Shown here: positions 49,723-58,979 of the stretch, in pieces
How positions within the stretch are numbered: the stretch's first letter is position 1
Layout of the letters: every line of letters begins with the position of its first letter
DNA from: Hufsiella ginkgonis
Lineage (GTDB): Bacteria; Bacteroidota; Bacteroidia; Sphingobacteriales; Sphingobacteriaceae
Assembly: GCF_009834915.1 (NCBI RefSeq)
Contig: NZ_WVHS01000005.1
Coordinates: 1-64,000 of the forward strand
Direction: 5' to 3'
Length of the DNA: 64,000 bases
The notes under the pieces: model-generated
What the model was told of the DNA's origin: nothing
The model's input: only the letters and a program-made list of their open reading frames with translations
Databases searched by the model: none
Made by a program: the position numbers and the translations under genes

Positions 49723-50979
49723 TCAACTTGTTGCCAGTTTCTTTTTTTTAGCAAGAAAGATCTTTCCAGACATGGCAAGTTCTTTAAAGAACAACATTTT
49801 ATACTTAAAGTTGGATATGTTTTTATGCTCATTCAGCTGCTGGTTGAAAAGAACCGCATCGTAAATATTCAGGACAGAATCAGGCGTTTTAACTTGCAGG
49901 AATTTATCGGTAGTTTTAAACCGGCGGACAAGTTTTTTTAAGATCATCTTTATCGCCGATTTCTCATCCTTAAATTTTTCAAACAATCGTTTCCTGAAGG
50001 CCTCGTCAATTTGATTCTTATCGAGAACGGCCTCAACCGTTTCCCTGATACGGGGGTAATTGCCCTGGTAGGGCGACATGATCGCCTCTTCCATTACCAC
50101 TTCAACTATGTCTTTTACCGATAGATCAGCTTTATACAACCCACGGTCTTTAGCGTGCAGGTAACTTTCGGAGTACATCATGGCCAGCGACGGAGATTTA
50201 ACCAGCTTATCGTGCCACGGAAGTGTTTTAAGGTTCCAGAAATTCTGGGCGATTTCTTTGGTGCCTTTCGGGTCAAAATAAGCGATGCCGTTGCTATGCC
50301 CGGATACTCCTACGAGGATGAATGTCTGGTTAACTACCAGGTATTTGTCTATAGAAGATGAAATGGCAAATGCCGAGTAAACATCCGGTATGCTCGAATG
50401 GAAGAACTGGCCTCCCGAACGTTTCCTGATATCGTCGATTACGTCGAATGAAATAAAGCCTACGTTGTAGATACAGGGCAAATTCTGATAAGCTTTTTCC
50501 ATCTTCAGCACCTGCTTCACCATAGAGGCGGTATCCTGCTCATAAGATTCTTCAAGGAGCCGGTACCGCAGCATCCCACGGCGCTCAACATCCGAGCAGT
50601 TATGCCAATAATACTCGTCGAGACGGCCGATAATGGCTTTGTAACCGGTTTCCCTGATGATTTTATCGGCTGCCTTTAAAGCGCCCGGCATCATACCGTC
50701 ATCATCGCCCATGTACGTAAGATAACCATCGGTTACCTGCTTCAAGGCGAATTCATAGTTATGTGACATGCTCAATGGTTCGCCGGTATTCACATAGGTG
50801 ATCCTTGGATCGCTATAAGATTCAACTACCTGCCTGGTGTTGTCCTGGCTGAAGTTATCGCTGACAATGATCCTAAAGTTATCGTAATCCTGTTCAACAC
50901 AGGTTTTTAAAGCCCATTTAAGTGTGTCGGCACGATTGCGTGTAGCTATAATGATGTTGAATTTTGTATTGTTACTCAT
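49723..50979 (-). CDS. glycosyltransferase family 2
   Basis: 418 residues. KFNIIIATRNRADTLKWALKTC, IIVSDNFSQDNTRQVV, TYMGDDDGMMPGALKAAD (DDD metal site) mark a GT-A fold. The remaining 230 residues are helical and not recognised. It follows the flippase by a 1-nt TAATG overlap, so it is co-translated. Confidence 0.87.
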   Translation of the reverse strand: MSNNTKFNIIIATRNRADTLKWALKTCVEQDYDNFRIIVSDNFSQDNTRQVVESYSDPRITYVNTGEPLSMSHNYEFALKQVTDGYLTYMGDDDGMMPGALKAADKIIRETGYKAIIGRLDEYYWHNCSDVERRGMLRYRLLEESYEQDTASMVKQVLKMEKAYQNLPCIYNVGFISFDVIDDIRKRSGGQFFHSSIPDVYSAFAISSSIDKYLVVNQTFILVGVSGHSNGIAYFDPKGTKEIAQNFWNLKTLPWHDKLVKSPSLAMMYSESYLHAKDRGLYKADLSVKDIVEVVMEEAIMSPYQGNYPRIRETVEAVLDKNQIDEAFRKRLFEKFKDEKSAIKMILKKLVRRFKTTDKFLQVKTPDSVLNIYDAVLFNQQLNEHKNISNFKYKMLFFKELAMSGKIFLAKKKKLATS

Positions 50980-52478
50980 TATGTTTGAAATAGATGTTTG
51001 ACCTTGCGCATAATTATATTCCTGGTGAAAGAACTGGCACCCGCAGAAACGATATATAAAAGACAGGTGAACGAGCCGATCAAGAAAAATGTTTTATAGC
51101 TATTTGTAAGCATGGCAGCCGGAACCATAAAATGAAGAATATACGCCGCCGCACCTACGATGGCACCGGGTTTGATAAAATCAAACCAATACCAGTTCCA
51201 CATTTCTGCTTTCAGCAGCGTGCGGTGCATTAGCGGAACAGTTATAAGGATATACCCCATGTTCAATATTACCCAAACCATGGCGCCGCCTTCAGTTCCG
51301 AACAAGTTTACAAATAAGAATAACAGCGGCGCTAACACTACGAGGGAAATCAGGTTAACGTAAAACGAAAGGCTGGTGATCCCGTTAGCCAACTGCAGTG
51401 CATAGGGAATAAACATCACGCCCTGGAATGCCGTACCGATGATCAGAATACTGGCTATCGGGCCGGCTTCGGTACTTAATAATTGATTTTGTGTCCAAAA
51501 AAGAATAATCTCCTTTGGAAAAAAGCCGATCGTAAGCGCAACCGGCGCAACTACCACCAGCATTAACTGCGCATAATTGTGATATTTTCCGGGAAGTGCA
51601 GGATCTTTGGCGGAAACCATTTGAACCATCTTCGGATATACCGTTTGGAAAATCGGGGTGATCACTTTATATAATAATGCGACCACCGTACCCGCAAGCA
51701 CATAATAACTATACTGCTTCAACGATAAGATCTTTATAAGCAATAGTTTATCCATTTGACCGAGTATAACGCCCACAATGGAAAGCATACCCATACCGGC
51801 GCTGAACCTCCACACTCTCAAAAACTCCTGCTTTTGAAACCGGGCCCTTACATATCCCGCTGGCAAGTAGTTCCAGTAAACAACAGCGGTTGTGACGGTA
51901 GAGATGGTTAAAGCGATGATCTGTGAATAAAAGAAATTAGCTATGCTTGCCCCCTTAAAATGAAAAGCTGTTAGCACCAGCAGCAGCTTACAAAGTTCGG
52001 TGATGCCGTTTATAATATTCAATGTTACTTGCCTTTGAAGCCCTGTAAGCCCGCCAGCATAAAGCGACGTAGGCAAATGAAAGATAAGTGATACTCCCAT
52101 CAGCATGACCGCCTTGCTTACAACATCGGGAGAGAGTGAGGTATTAGTGATCCAATGACTGGATATAAAAGATGAAAAGGCGATGATGAGACATCCCAGG
52201 GCGATAGTTACTGCCCAGAATATCACTTCGAATGTCCTGGCGAGATCGCGCATGGATTGGCCGCTATCATTACTGGCAGATAACCGGGCCATTTCGCGCA
52301 CCATGGTCGCACTAAGGCCCATATCAAATATGGAAAAAACGCTGTTCAATGTGGTATAAAACCCGATCAGTCCATACGATTCTGACCCCAGGTATGTTAT
52401 ATAAATCGGAACAGCCAAAATATTGACTGCGGTGATCAGCACACTTCCAAATAGATTCGAAATTAAATTCTTAATCAT
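50979..52478 (-). CDS. polysaccharide flippase, Wzx-like (module B, copy 1)
   Basis: 499 residues with about fourteen helices. MIKNLISNLFGSVLITAVNILAVPIYITYLGSESYGLIGFYTTLNSVFSIFDMGLSATMVREMAR is typical of the MATE/PST flippase superfamily. LSASNDSGQSMRDLARTFEVIFWAV follows. Likely flips the module B repeat unit, though another flippase candidate lies at 61437. Shares one base with the GT2 stop codon downstream. Confidence 0.9.
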   Translation of the reverse strand: MIKNLISNLFGSVLITAVNILAVPIYITYLGSESYGLIGFYTTLNSVFSIFDMGLSATMVREMARLSASNDSGQSMRDLARTFEVIFWAVTIALGCLIIAFSSFISSHWITNTSLSPDVVSKAVMLMGVSLIFHLPTSLYAGGLTGLQRQVTLNIINGITELCKLLLVLTAFHFKGASIANFFYSQIIALTISTVTTAVVYWNYLPAGYVRARFQKQEFLRVWRFSAGMGMLSIVGVILGQMDKLLLIKILSLKQYSYYVLAGTVVALLYKVITPIFQTVYPKMVQMVSAKDPALPGKYHNYAQLMLVVVAPVALTIGFFPKEIILFWTQNQLLSTEAGPIASILIIGTAFQGVMFIPYALQLANGITSLSFYVNLISLVVLAPLLFLFVNLFGTEGGAMVWVILNMGYILITVPLMHRTLLKAEMWNWYWFDFIKPGAIVGAAAYILHFMVPAAMLTNSYKTFFLIGSFTCLLYIVSAGASSFTRNIIMRKVKHLFQT

Positions 52479-52515
52479 ATCATCAGGAATACCCAGGAAC
52501 TTGATACATAGGTGC

Positions 52516-53166
52516 TCATAATTGCCTGATTACCTTGGCGGGAATGCCTCCTATTACCGAATTTCGCGGAAAACTTTTTGTGACCACACTATTAGCGCCT
52601 ATAATGCTATTTTCTCCAATCGTAACGCCTGGCAGAATTACTACACCTTCTCCTATCCAAACGTTATTTTCGATAATGACAGGGCCTTTAGAAACCAGTT
52701 CTCTCAACGACGGCGAGATTTTGATTGCGCGCTCATCAATTTCGCCGTGATAATGATCTGTGATAAATATTTTGCTTGCCATTAACACGTTGTCACCTAT
52801 AATTATCTTATTTATACAGGAAATGTGACAGTAAAAGTTTATACTCACTCCATTTCCAATAACTATTGTGGGATTGAAAGTACTCTTATTATGTTTTGAA
52901 TACGCGCCGATCCGTAAATTCCCCAGGCACATGAAATTATCGCCCACCGAGATGTATTCGCCGCCGGACAGCGTCATCTTTCGGCTGATCCATGGATTAG
53001 TTCCAAGGTGTTTTAACCGTGCACTGTACATTGCTCCATAAAATGCTTTCCGCATCTCCCCTAAAAAAACATATGACTGCCGGCTTTCAAGAAATGAAAA
53101 TATAAATCCCAGCAGCCCGGAAATAAGTTTAAAAGGATAAAGCGCCAATGCAACCGACTTCTTCAT
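52516..53166 (-). CDS. left-handed beta-helix (hexapeptide) acyltransferase
   Basis: 216 residues. The isoleucine-patch repeats run from about residue 70 to 205: YISVGDNFMCLGNL, IVIGNGVSINFYCHIS, IIIGDNVLMASKIFITDHYHG (catalytic-type His), VIIENNVWIGEGVVILPGVTIGENSIIGANSVV, ending GIPAKVIRQL. Sugar O- or N-acetyltransferases of surface polysaccharides have this fold. 16 bp from the epimerase gene in the same operon. Confidence 0.88.
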   Translation of the reverse strand: MKKSVALALYPFKLISGLLGFIFSFLESRQSYVFLGEMRKAFYGAMYSARLKHLGTNPWISRKMTLSGGEYISVGDNFMCLGNLRIGAYSKHNKSTFNPTIVIGNGVSINFYCHISCINKIIIGDNVLMASKIFITDHYHGEIDERAIKISPSLRELVSKGPVIIENNVWIGEGVVILPGVTIGENSIIGANSVVTKSFPRNSVIGGIPAKVIRQL

Positions 53167-53181
53167 ATTACAGTAACGTTG

Positions 53182-54042
53182 CTAGCCCGTATTCAAGGCG
53201 CTTAAAAGTTTCTCATTATTTCCCCAAAAGGCCATAGGCTCGTAATCCGGGTAAGGATAATATCCAAGGTTCAGCCTGATCTCTGCGTTCCTGTTTATCA
53301 GGTACTCTTCTACAAGCTTTCTCAGTTTCACCGGGTTTCCGCTGCAACAATTAATAACACCGGTACATTTATCCTGCAAAGCCAACGCCACAACCCGTTT
53401 AGCCACTTCGGTTACCGGAAGAAAATCCCGTACTTGTTCCCCTCCGCTCATATTAAAAGATTCCTGTCCTGCTGCGATCGCCTTATCCAATTGCGAAAAT
53501 AACGATGCCGCCCCCTGCCCCTTACCATACATATAAAATAGCCTTACCCATTTTATCCTAAACTCGTGGAATTTCTGCAATTCAAAAAGAAATTTCCTTA
53601 AGGTGTCTTTTGCCAGGCCGTAGGGATTACCTGGTTCTGTTTTCATGTCCTCCCTCAGCTCGCCCTCTGCATTTCCATATTCAAAACATGTACCGGTAAC
53701 GGTAACGTCGCTTAACCCGCCCTGTATCATGTTCTTTAAAAAAGCATAATGAACAGGTAAGTTTTCTTCTATGTGGAAAAGCGACTTATAATTGGGAAGC
53801 CCCTGCCATGCGAGGTGTATCAACCGGTGCGGCCTGGAAAAGTACTCGAAATAGTTACTGCTATTGTTGAAGCCGCCAAAATCAAATTCTCTGTAAACCA
53901 CGCGATCGAACCATGAAAACTCCCTGGCTTTTTGCTCATTTGTTGAAGTGGCTATTACCTCGAAATTTTGCTTTACGAGTTCGTCGATAATATAGCTTCC
54001 TATAAACCCTGTCGCGCCGGTGACTAAGATCCGATCCATCAT
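53182..54042 (-). CDS. NAD(P)-dependent epimerase/reductase of the extended SDR family
   Basis: 286 residues from ATG 54042 (MMDRILVTGATGFIGSYIIDEL); a longer ATG start would cut into the methyltransferase gene. Rossmann motif GATGFIG; catalytic-type TCFEYGN..., NPYGLAKDTLRKFLF (Tyr-x3-Lys). Placed with a C-methyltransferase and RfbC, it may be the 4-keto-reductase that finishes a branched deoxysugar nucleotide. Substrate not provable from sequence. Confidence 0.82.
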   Translation of the reverse strand: MMDRILVTGATGFIGSYIIDELVKQNFEVIATSTNEQKAREFSWFDRVVYREFDFGGFNNSSNYFEYFSRPHRLIHLAWQGLPNYKSLFHIEENLPVHYAFLKNMIQGGLSDVTVTGTCFEYGNAEGELREDMKTEPGNPYGLAKDTLRKFLFELQKFHEFRIKWVRLFYMYGKGQGAASLFSQLDKAIAAGQESFNMSGGEQVRDFLPVTEVAKRVVALALQDKCTGVINCCSGNPVKLRKLVEEYLINRNAEIRLNLGYYPYPDYEPMAFWGNNEKLLSALNTG

Positions 54043-54043
54043 A

Positions 54044-55270
54044 TTAAATAACCTCAATACGGGGTATCGGGATCACAAACTGTCCGCCCCATTCCCGAAC
54101 ATACGCCAGCTGTGCAGTAATTTCGTCGCGAAGATTCCACGGCAAAATCAAAATATAATCCGGCTTCTCATTCTTCAGATGCTCTTCGTTAAACACAGGA
54201 ATGTGACTGGCGGGCATATATTTTCCCTGTTTATGCGGACTTAAATCTACCACAAAACTGATCAGGTCATTTTTTACGCCACAGTAATTAAGAAGCGTGT
54301 TCCCTTTAGCGGCGGCACCATAAGCGGCTACAACCTTCCCGGCGGCCTTTTGCTCCACCAGGAACCGGAGCAGATCAAGCTTCACTTTAAAAGCTTTCTC
54401 CTGGAGATCGGTATAATATTCCATCTTACCCATCCCTTTCTCCTCTTCCAAAGCAAGGAGCTCAGCCACTCTACCTGAAATTTCTTTAGTGTTATCTTGC
54501 TGGTGTTTAAGATAGATCCGCAAAGATCCGCCATGCGTGGGGATTTGTTCTACGTCAAACATCTCCAGTCCACTGGCAGCAAAGATCTCTTTAACGGTGT
54601 AAAATGACAGGTATGAAAAATGCTCATGATAAATGGTATCGAATTGGCTATTCTCCACCAACTGCATTAAATGAGGGAATTCCATGGTGATCACACCATG
54701 ATAATTTAACATTATTTTCATTCCCCTCACAAAGTCCTGGATATCAGGAACGTGCGCCAACACGTTATTGCCAAGCAAAAGGTCAGCTTTTTTTCCTTGC
54801 GCTACGAGCTCGCGCGCCAGGCGTTCGCCGAAAAAGTCGATTACAGAATCTATGCCTTTTTCTTTGGCTACCGCAGCCGTATTAGCGGTAGGCTCGATGC
54901 CTAGCACCGGTATACCTTCGCGGTGGAAATATTGCAACAGATAGCCATCATTAGATGCTACTTCCACTACCAGCGATGATTGATCAAAGTGAAAACGCTC
55001 GATCATCATCTGGGTATATTTCTCAGCATGCTTTAACCAACTGGTGCTAAAAGACGAAAAATAAACATATTTATTGTCGAATATAGCGCCAGACTTTTTG
55101 TATTCATCTACCTGTACCAAACGACATTTATCACAAACAAAGACTTTGAGGGGATAGTAGGTTTCGGGTTCATTTAATTCACTTTTTTCTAAAAATGAGT
55201 TAGATGCCGGAGAATTGACCAGGTCGATAAACACGTTGTGTAATTCGGTTTTACAAAATCTGCACTTCAT
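54044..55270 (-). CDS. SAM-dependent sugar C-methyltransferase
   Basis: 408 residues. An N-terminal zinc-type region with CRFCKTELHNVFIDLVNSPASNSFL and FVCDKCRLVQVDEY (four Cys), a Rossmann methyltransferase core at ~95-250 (VVEVASNDGYLLQYFHREGIPVLGIEPTANTA; LLLGNNVLAHVPDI; TIYHEHFSYLSFYTV), and a C-terminal Rossmann-like part (VVAAYGAAAKGNTLLNYCG). This is the TylC3/NovU-like C-3 methyltransferase family that makes branched deoxysugars from 4-keto-nucleotide sugars. Overlaps the RfbC stop by one nt. Confidence 0.9.
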   Translation of the reverse strand: MKCRFCKTELHNVFIDLVNSPASNSFLEKSELNEPETYYPLKVFVCDKCRLVQVDEYKKSGAIFDNKYVYFSSFSTSWLKHAEKYTQMMIERFHFDQSSLVVEVASNDGYLLQYFHREGIPVLGIEPTANTAAVAKEKGIDSVIDFFGERLARELVAQGKKADLLLGNNVLAHVPDIQDFVRGMKIMLNYHGVITMEFPHLMQLVENSQFDTIYHEHFSYLSFYTVKEIFAASGLEMFDVEQIPTHGGSLRIYLKHQQDNTKEISGRVAELLALEEEKGMGKMEYYTDLQEKAFKVKLDLLRFLVEQKAAGKVVAAYGAAAKGNTLLNYCGVKNDLISFVVDLSPHKQGKYMPASHIPVFNEEHLKNEKPDYILILPWNLRDEITAQLAYVREWGGQFVIPIPRIEVI

Positions 55271-55824
55271 TATTTTATTTTTATTCCTTTAAAGTCTGAA
55301 TTAAGCAATGGATGACTGAGATCCCTTTCGGAGATCTCTGTAACGGGTAATGGCCAGGAGATACCAATGGCCGGATCATTATATGCGATCCCGCCTTCAA
55401 CCCCCCTCATGAACATCTCATTATGGCAATAGATGAGCTCGCAGTTAGGCTCGAGCGTTTGGAAACCATGAGCGAATCCTTCCGGGATCAGCACCGCTCT
55501 TTTATTTTTGGCAGACAACTCAATACCGAACCACTGCATAAATGTTTCTGACGATTCCCTGAGATCGATAATTACGTCGAAAACCTTACCGGCGATACAC
55601 CTGACAAGCTTAGTTTCTGAATACGGGGGATGCTGGTAGTGCATTCCTCTCACGGTGCCCTCGCTGGCAGTGAATGATTGGTTCATCTGCACCCATTCGC
55701 CGGAGAAACCGGTTTGACGAAACTCATCCTTACAGTAAATTCTCGAAAACCAGCCACGATTATCTGTGATTGGCTGCATATCTACAATAAATACATTTTT
55801 AAACAGGGTCTCTGTAAAGATCAT
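55270..55824 (-). CDS. rfbC: dTDP-4-dehydrorhamnose 3,5-epimerase family protein
   Basis: 184 residues, the usual length. Cupin fold: GWFSRIYCKDEFRQTGF, VRGMHYQHPPYSETKLVRCIAGKVFDVIIDLR (catalytic His in RGMHYQ), LIPEGFAHGFQTLEPNCELIYCHNE, and GISWPLP near the end. With no rfbA, rfbB or rfbD here, it probably works on the substrate of the adjacent methyltransferase, as in CDP/dTDP branched deoxysugar routes, rather than rhamnose synthesis. Confidence 0.9.
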   Translation of the reverse strand: MIFTETLFKNVFIVDMQPITDNRGWFSRIYCKDEFRQTGFSGEWVQMNQSFTASEGTVRGMHYQHPPYSETKLVRCIAGKVFDVIIDLRESSETFMQWFGIELSAKNKRAVLIPEGFAHGFQTLEPNCELIYCHNEMFMRGVEGGIAYNDPAIGISWPLPVTEISERDLSHPLLNSDFKGIKIK

Positions 55825-56103
55825 TACCGCTATAAATAGGTTAATAATTGGTGCGGGCAGCTATCCTTAACATGCATCCCGCAGATGCAGGCTCGATCCG
55901 GCCATCAATTGGTAAATATCCCGGTTTGCATTCTGAATGGAGAATAACAACAAATCCAGGCATAGGTTTATGCCACCCGCAGGTTTCTTTCTCTTTCAAT
56001 GGTCGGGCATGAGGCGCTATCGCTAACGGTACTTTATACATGTTTACGAATCAAAAGTTGCCCTATTCTTCATTGGGTGAGATTGTCTAAGCTCCACTAG
56101 ATG
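55825..56103. other. 279-bp intergenic interval, possible structured leader
   Basis: It separates the Wzz-like gene (upstream on the minus strand) from the RfbC operon. Read on the minus strand it contains three short palindromes: GGCATA-AACC-TATGCC near 55956-55971, CATTC-A-GAATG near 55931-55941 and GCATC-TGCGG-GATGC near 55871-55885. A weak 66-residue frame (56041-55841) with no recognisable domain runs across it; I think it is not coding but cannot exclude it. Confidence 0.35.
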
Positions 56104-57150
56104 CTAACTTAATAATCGTTTCAGGCTAAGAAAGGCGATTGTGGCTAAGGCCCCAGCCATTCCACCCACAAGTATCAGCATCAATTTACTCGACCTGTTG
56201 CTCTCCAACGGATAAACCGGCTGGTCGATGATCTGAATGAGAGGCATCTCCTTGCGGTACGACATTTTCGTAATCTCCAGATTCTTCATTATTTCAATAT
56301 AGATCGCGCTATTTGCTTCAACATCGATCTGCCGTTGCTGAGCCGGCACCCGTAAACGCTGTAAGGCGGGGTTCGCATTGGGATTCGCCTCCAAAGAAGC
56401 TCCCGTGCGTCCGATAGCCGCGTTCAACAGTACACGTACACTGTCTGCCTGGCGTTGAAGCGTAGCAATACTTTGAGATGATTTCTTGGTCTTAGTGTCA
56501 GTATAAAACTTATTCACGTTTACCACTAATCTTTCTGTAAAAGTTTTTGAGAACCATTCATCACCCGAACTATATTTTACGCTGATAATGCTTAGCTTTT
56601 TGTCTGGTCTCGAAATCGACAGATTTTTAGCCCTGATCGTCTTTATAATTTCAGATACTATACTATCTTGTTTACGGGTTAATAAAGGAGGATTAAAATT
56701 GAAGTCAGGCTGGGCCACCTTTTTCATTGTCTCCGGCAGTTTGTTAAACTGCACATACTTATCTATGAGGAACGCCTGTTTATCGTTAACGGTTACCTTA
56801 GAAAACAACGTGTTATACAACATTAAACGGGACTTGTACAACTCAATAATATTATCGCCCTGGAAAAGCCCGCCACCACCGGAACCCAGCGACACCCCAA
56901 ATTGGGAGGCGATGCCTGAGTAAACACCCAATCCCCCCGATGCATCGTCTTCTTCCAACACAAAAGTACACTCGGCTGTATATATCTTCTTCTTTAAAAC
57001 ATCAATGGTTAGGGCCAGTGCTACTCCGACCACCCCGAACAAACAGATGACAATCCATTTCGACAATAAGAAAACGATCAATTGCCTGATTTTACCCAGG
57101 GCGTCTTTTAAAGTTATTTCGTCATCCTCATTATAAGTACTTTTCTCCAA
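56104..57150 (-). CDS. Wzz-type chain-length determinant (module B), no kinase domain
   Basis: 348 residues. First helix at ~31-50, then ECTFVLEEDDASGG, a glycine-rich segment, DNIIELYKSRLMLYNTL and a periplasmic helical stretch, and QIIDQPVYPLESNRSSKLMLILVGGMAGALATIAFL as the Pro-rich junction and second helix. Ends there, so no BY-kinase. It is clearly paralogous to the module A protein. Confidence 0.88.
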   Translation of the reverse strand: MEKSTYNEDDEITLKDALGKIRQLIVFLLSKWIVICLFGVVGVALALTIDVLKKKIYTAECTFVLEEDDASGGLGVYSGIASQFGVSLGSGGGGLFQGDNIIELYKSRLMLYNTLFSKVTVNDKQAFLIDKYVQFNKLPETMKKVAQPDFNFNPPLLTRKQDSIVSEIIKTIRAKNLSISRPDKKLSIISVKYSSGDEWFSKTFTERLVVNVNKFYTDTKTKKSSQSIATLQRQADSVRVLLNAAIGRTGASLEANPNANPALQRLRVPAQQRQIDVEANSAIYIEIMKNLEITKMSYRKEMPLIQIIDQPVYPLESNRSSKLMLILVGGMAGALATIAFLSLKRLLS

Positions 57151-57275
57151 AACATTGATAATTTATGCCAGTTAGCAAATGGCTGCAAACAATAAAGGCG
57201 CCGGTTAAAATTTAAACGCGACAAAATTAACACTTTAATTGTTATCAGCAGCTATTATATCAGCTTTACTATATC

Positions 57276-58931
57276 CTAAAAACGATAAGCGGTAGCCAAC
57301 TGTATGTGTACGTTTTTTGTTTTAACACCAGGTCCCCAAAATTGGTCAGGTGAAGTTTGCCGGTAGTACCATTGATAATTAAGAGAATTCACATAGGCGA
57401 TCTTGGTGTTAAACACGAACCGCCCGTATGATATCTCACCATAAGCAGTTACCGACAGATCTACCCAATTAGCACGGATATCCTTAATAGCTACCGCGTG
57501 GAAGTCGTTGTCATGTAAGTAACGTTCGATGAGCAACCCTATACGCTGTAATTTCTCTTTGTTCACCCAGCCTACATCAAGTGACTGCAGGTTACTTCCC
57601 TTGCCAATCCCTGCGCCCAGTATCTGCCCAACATGCGTATAGCCGTGTAACACTTTGCCATTCATATACCACGACGGCACTGCCCGGTTCGAATTTTGAG
57701 CCTGCTCCAGTTGCGTAATCTCGATACCGGCCTCGATATAATTACCCGAGTTCAGCTTAACCAGTTTACGGAACCCAAGGACATATGCACTCGCATGCGA
57801 AGATTCCACTATAAAATCACGCCAGTCATAAGCGAAATCGGCTCTTCCAAACTCTCCATAGATCTCTGCATTAGCCTCTTTCCATACCCAGCGTACATAG
57901 CCCGAAAATAACTGGTCGCGCGTTTTATTATCCTCTCCCTCTCCGTTATCGCCCGTATTTCTCTTTTGAAGCGCATTAAACACCGGGAAGAAGTCGTTAA
58001 AACCCTTCATATCGTTGCGGTACATCTGTAACGTACGCCCGAACCCGATAAATAACCCGGTTACTCCCCGGGGTTGGTAATTAAAGTTGATGCCAGCAAG
58101 ATAACGCCAGCCTTCAGGCTTCGCAGGGTAGCTAAGGGTGGGATTACGTTCGGGCAAGGCGGCATCATAGCCTGAAGCGTCCAGGCGGCCGCCGATGATC
58201 TGCGCCTCAAAAGAGCCGATGGGTGTAGGTATAGGCCGGGAAGTGTTAAGGGTAACGTGTTTAAAGCCGGGCGCATTATTCGTCATCAGCAATGAGTTTC
58301 TCACCCCCGGCCCCCACCACAGGTTCTCGTTGGAAAAGCCTGCCGAAACCGGGCCTACGGTCAAACGAACGTTGCTTTGGCCCCATGAAGTTTTGGACCA
58401 GGCCTTGTCGCCAAACCGCTCGGGCTGATCAATCAGGTTATGGTCGCCAATGTAATAGGCCCAGGCAGCATCAGAGTGTCCCTCCGGGAAGCCCCGGAAC
58501 TTGTTGTTCGCGGCATAAACATACTCAGGCTTTAACTGGACGCTCAGCGGGCCGAACTTCGCATAGGCGCCCATGCTTACAAGCGCCTGGTAACCGCGTG
58601 CGGGAATCATCCCGCCGTCATTCCACCCATAGGGATGGTCGGTATTAACCTGCTGCAACCATGTTAAAGGCAACAGGCCATAAGAAATGCCATGATAAGA
58701 TTTAAGATCAGGGGATAAGCCGCGCCCTGATCCGGTGGCGGCGCCCTGCAGCATGCGCATCTCTATCGGCCGGATGGCGAAAGAGATGGATGAATCTACC
58801 TCGCCAAGTAATTGTGCTCTCCGGAAATACTCCTCGGCAACGGGCATTCCTACGGGCAGCGACTGGCCATAAGAACTTACGCAAAAAACCTGTGCGCATA
58901 AAAGCAGGGTGAAAATGGTACAGGTTTTCAT
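57276..58931 (-). CDS. Wzi-family capsule-assembly outer-membrane protein (copy 3)
   Basis: 551 residues from ATG 58931 (MKTCTIFTLLLCAQVFCVSSYGQ, signal peptide); an ATG three codons earlier is also possible. AEEYFRRAQLLGEVDSSISF, HPYGWNDGGMIPARGYQ, NENLWWGPGVRNSLLMTNNAPG and an end LATAYRF. Upstream of the Wzz-like gene and after the second WbaP gene in reading order. It should work at the outer membrane with the polysaccharide of module B, but which of the three Wzi copies serves which polymer is unknown. Confidence 0.88.
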   Translation of the reverse strand: MKTCTIFTLLLCAQVFCVSSYGQSLPVGMPVAEEYFRRAQLLGEVDSSISFAIRPIEMRMLQGAATGSGRGLSPDLKSYHGISYGLLPLTWLQQVNTDHPYGWNDGGMIPARGYQALVSMGAYAKFGPLSVQLKPEYVYAANNKFRGFPEGHSDAAWAYYIGDHNLIDQPERFGDKAWSKTSWGQSNVRLTVGPVSAGFSNENLWWGPGVRNSLLMTNNAPGFKHVTLNTSRPIPTPIGSFEAQIIGGRLDASGYDAALPERNPTLSYPAKPEGWRYLAGINFNYQPRGVTGLFIGFGRTLQMYRNDMKGFNDFFPVFNALQKRNTGDNGEGEDNKTRDQLFSGYVRWVWKEANAEIYGEFGRADFAYDWRDFIVESSHASAYVLGFRKLVKLNSGNYIEAGIEITQLEQAQNSNRAVPSWYMNGKVLHGYTHVGQILGAGIGKGSNLQSLDVGWVNKEKLQRIGLLIERYLHDNDFHAVAIKDIRANWVDLSVTAYGEISYGRFVFNTKIAYVNSLNYQWYYRQTSPDQFWGPGVKTKNVHIQLATAYRF

Positions 58932-58979
58932 CGGCGGCAAACAAGGAAAAGAATAAAAGCTAAAGTATTAAAAATACAA

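Noticed and set aside
53182-54042. GDP-fucose synthase (partner of Gmd)
   Set aside because: The epimerase-like protein lacks the usual GDP-fucose synthase segments and is co-translated with the methyltransferase/RfbC genes instead.
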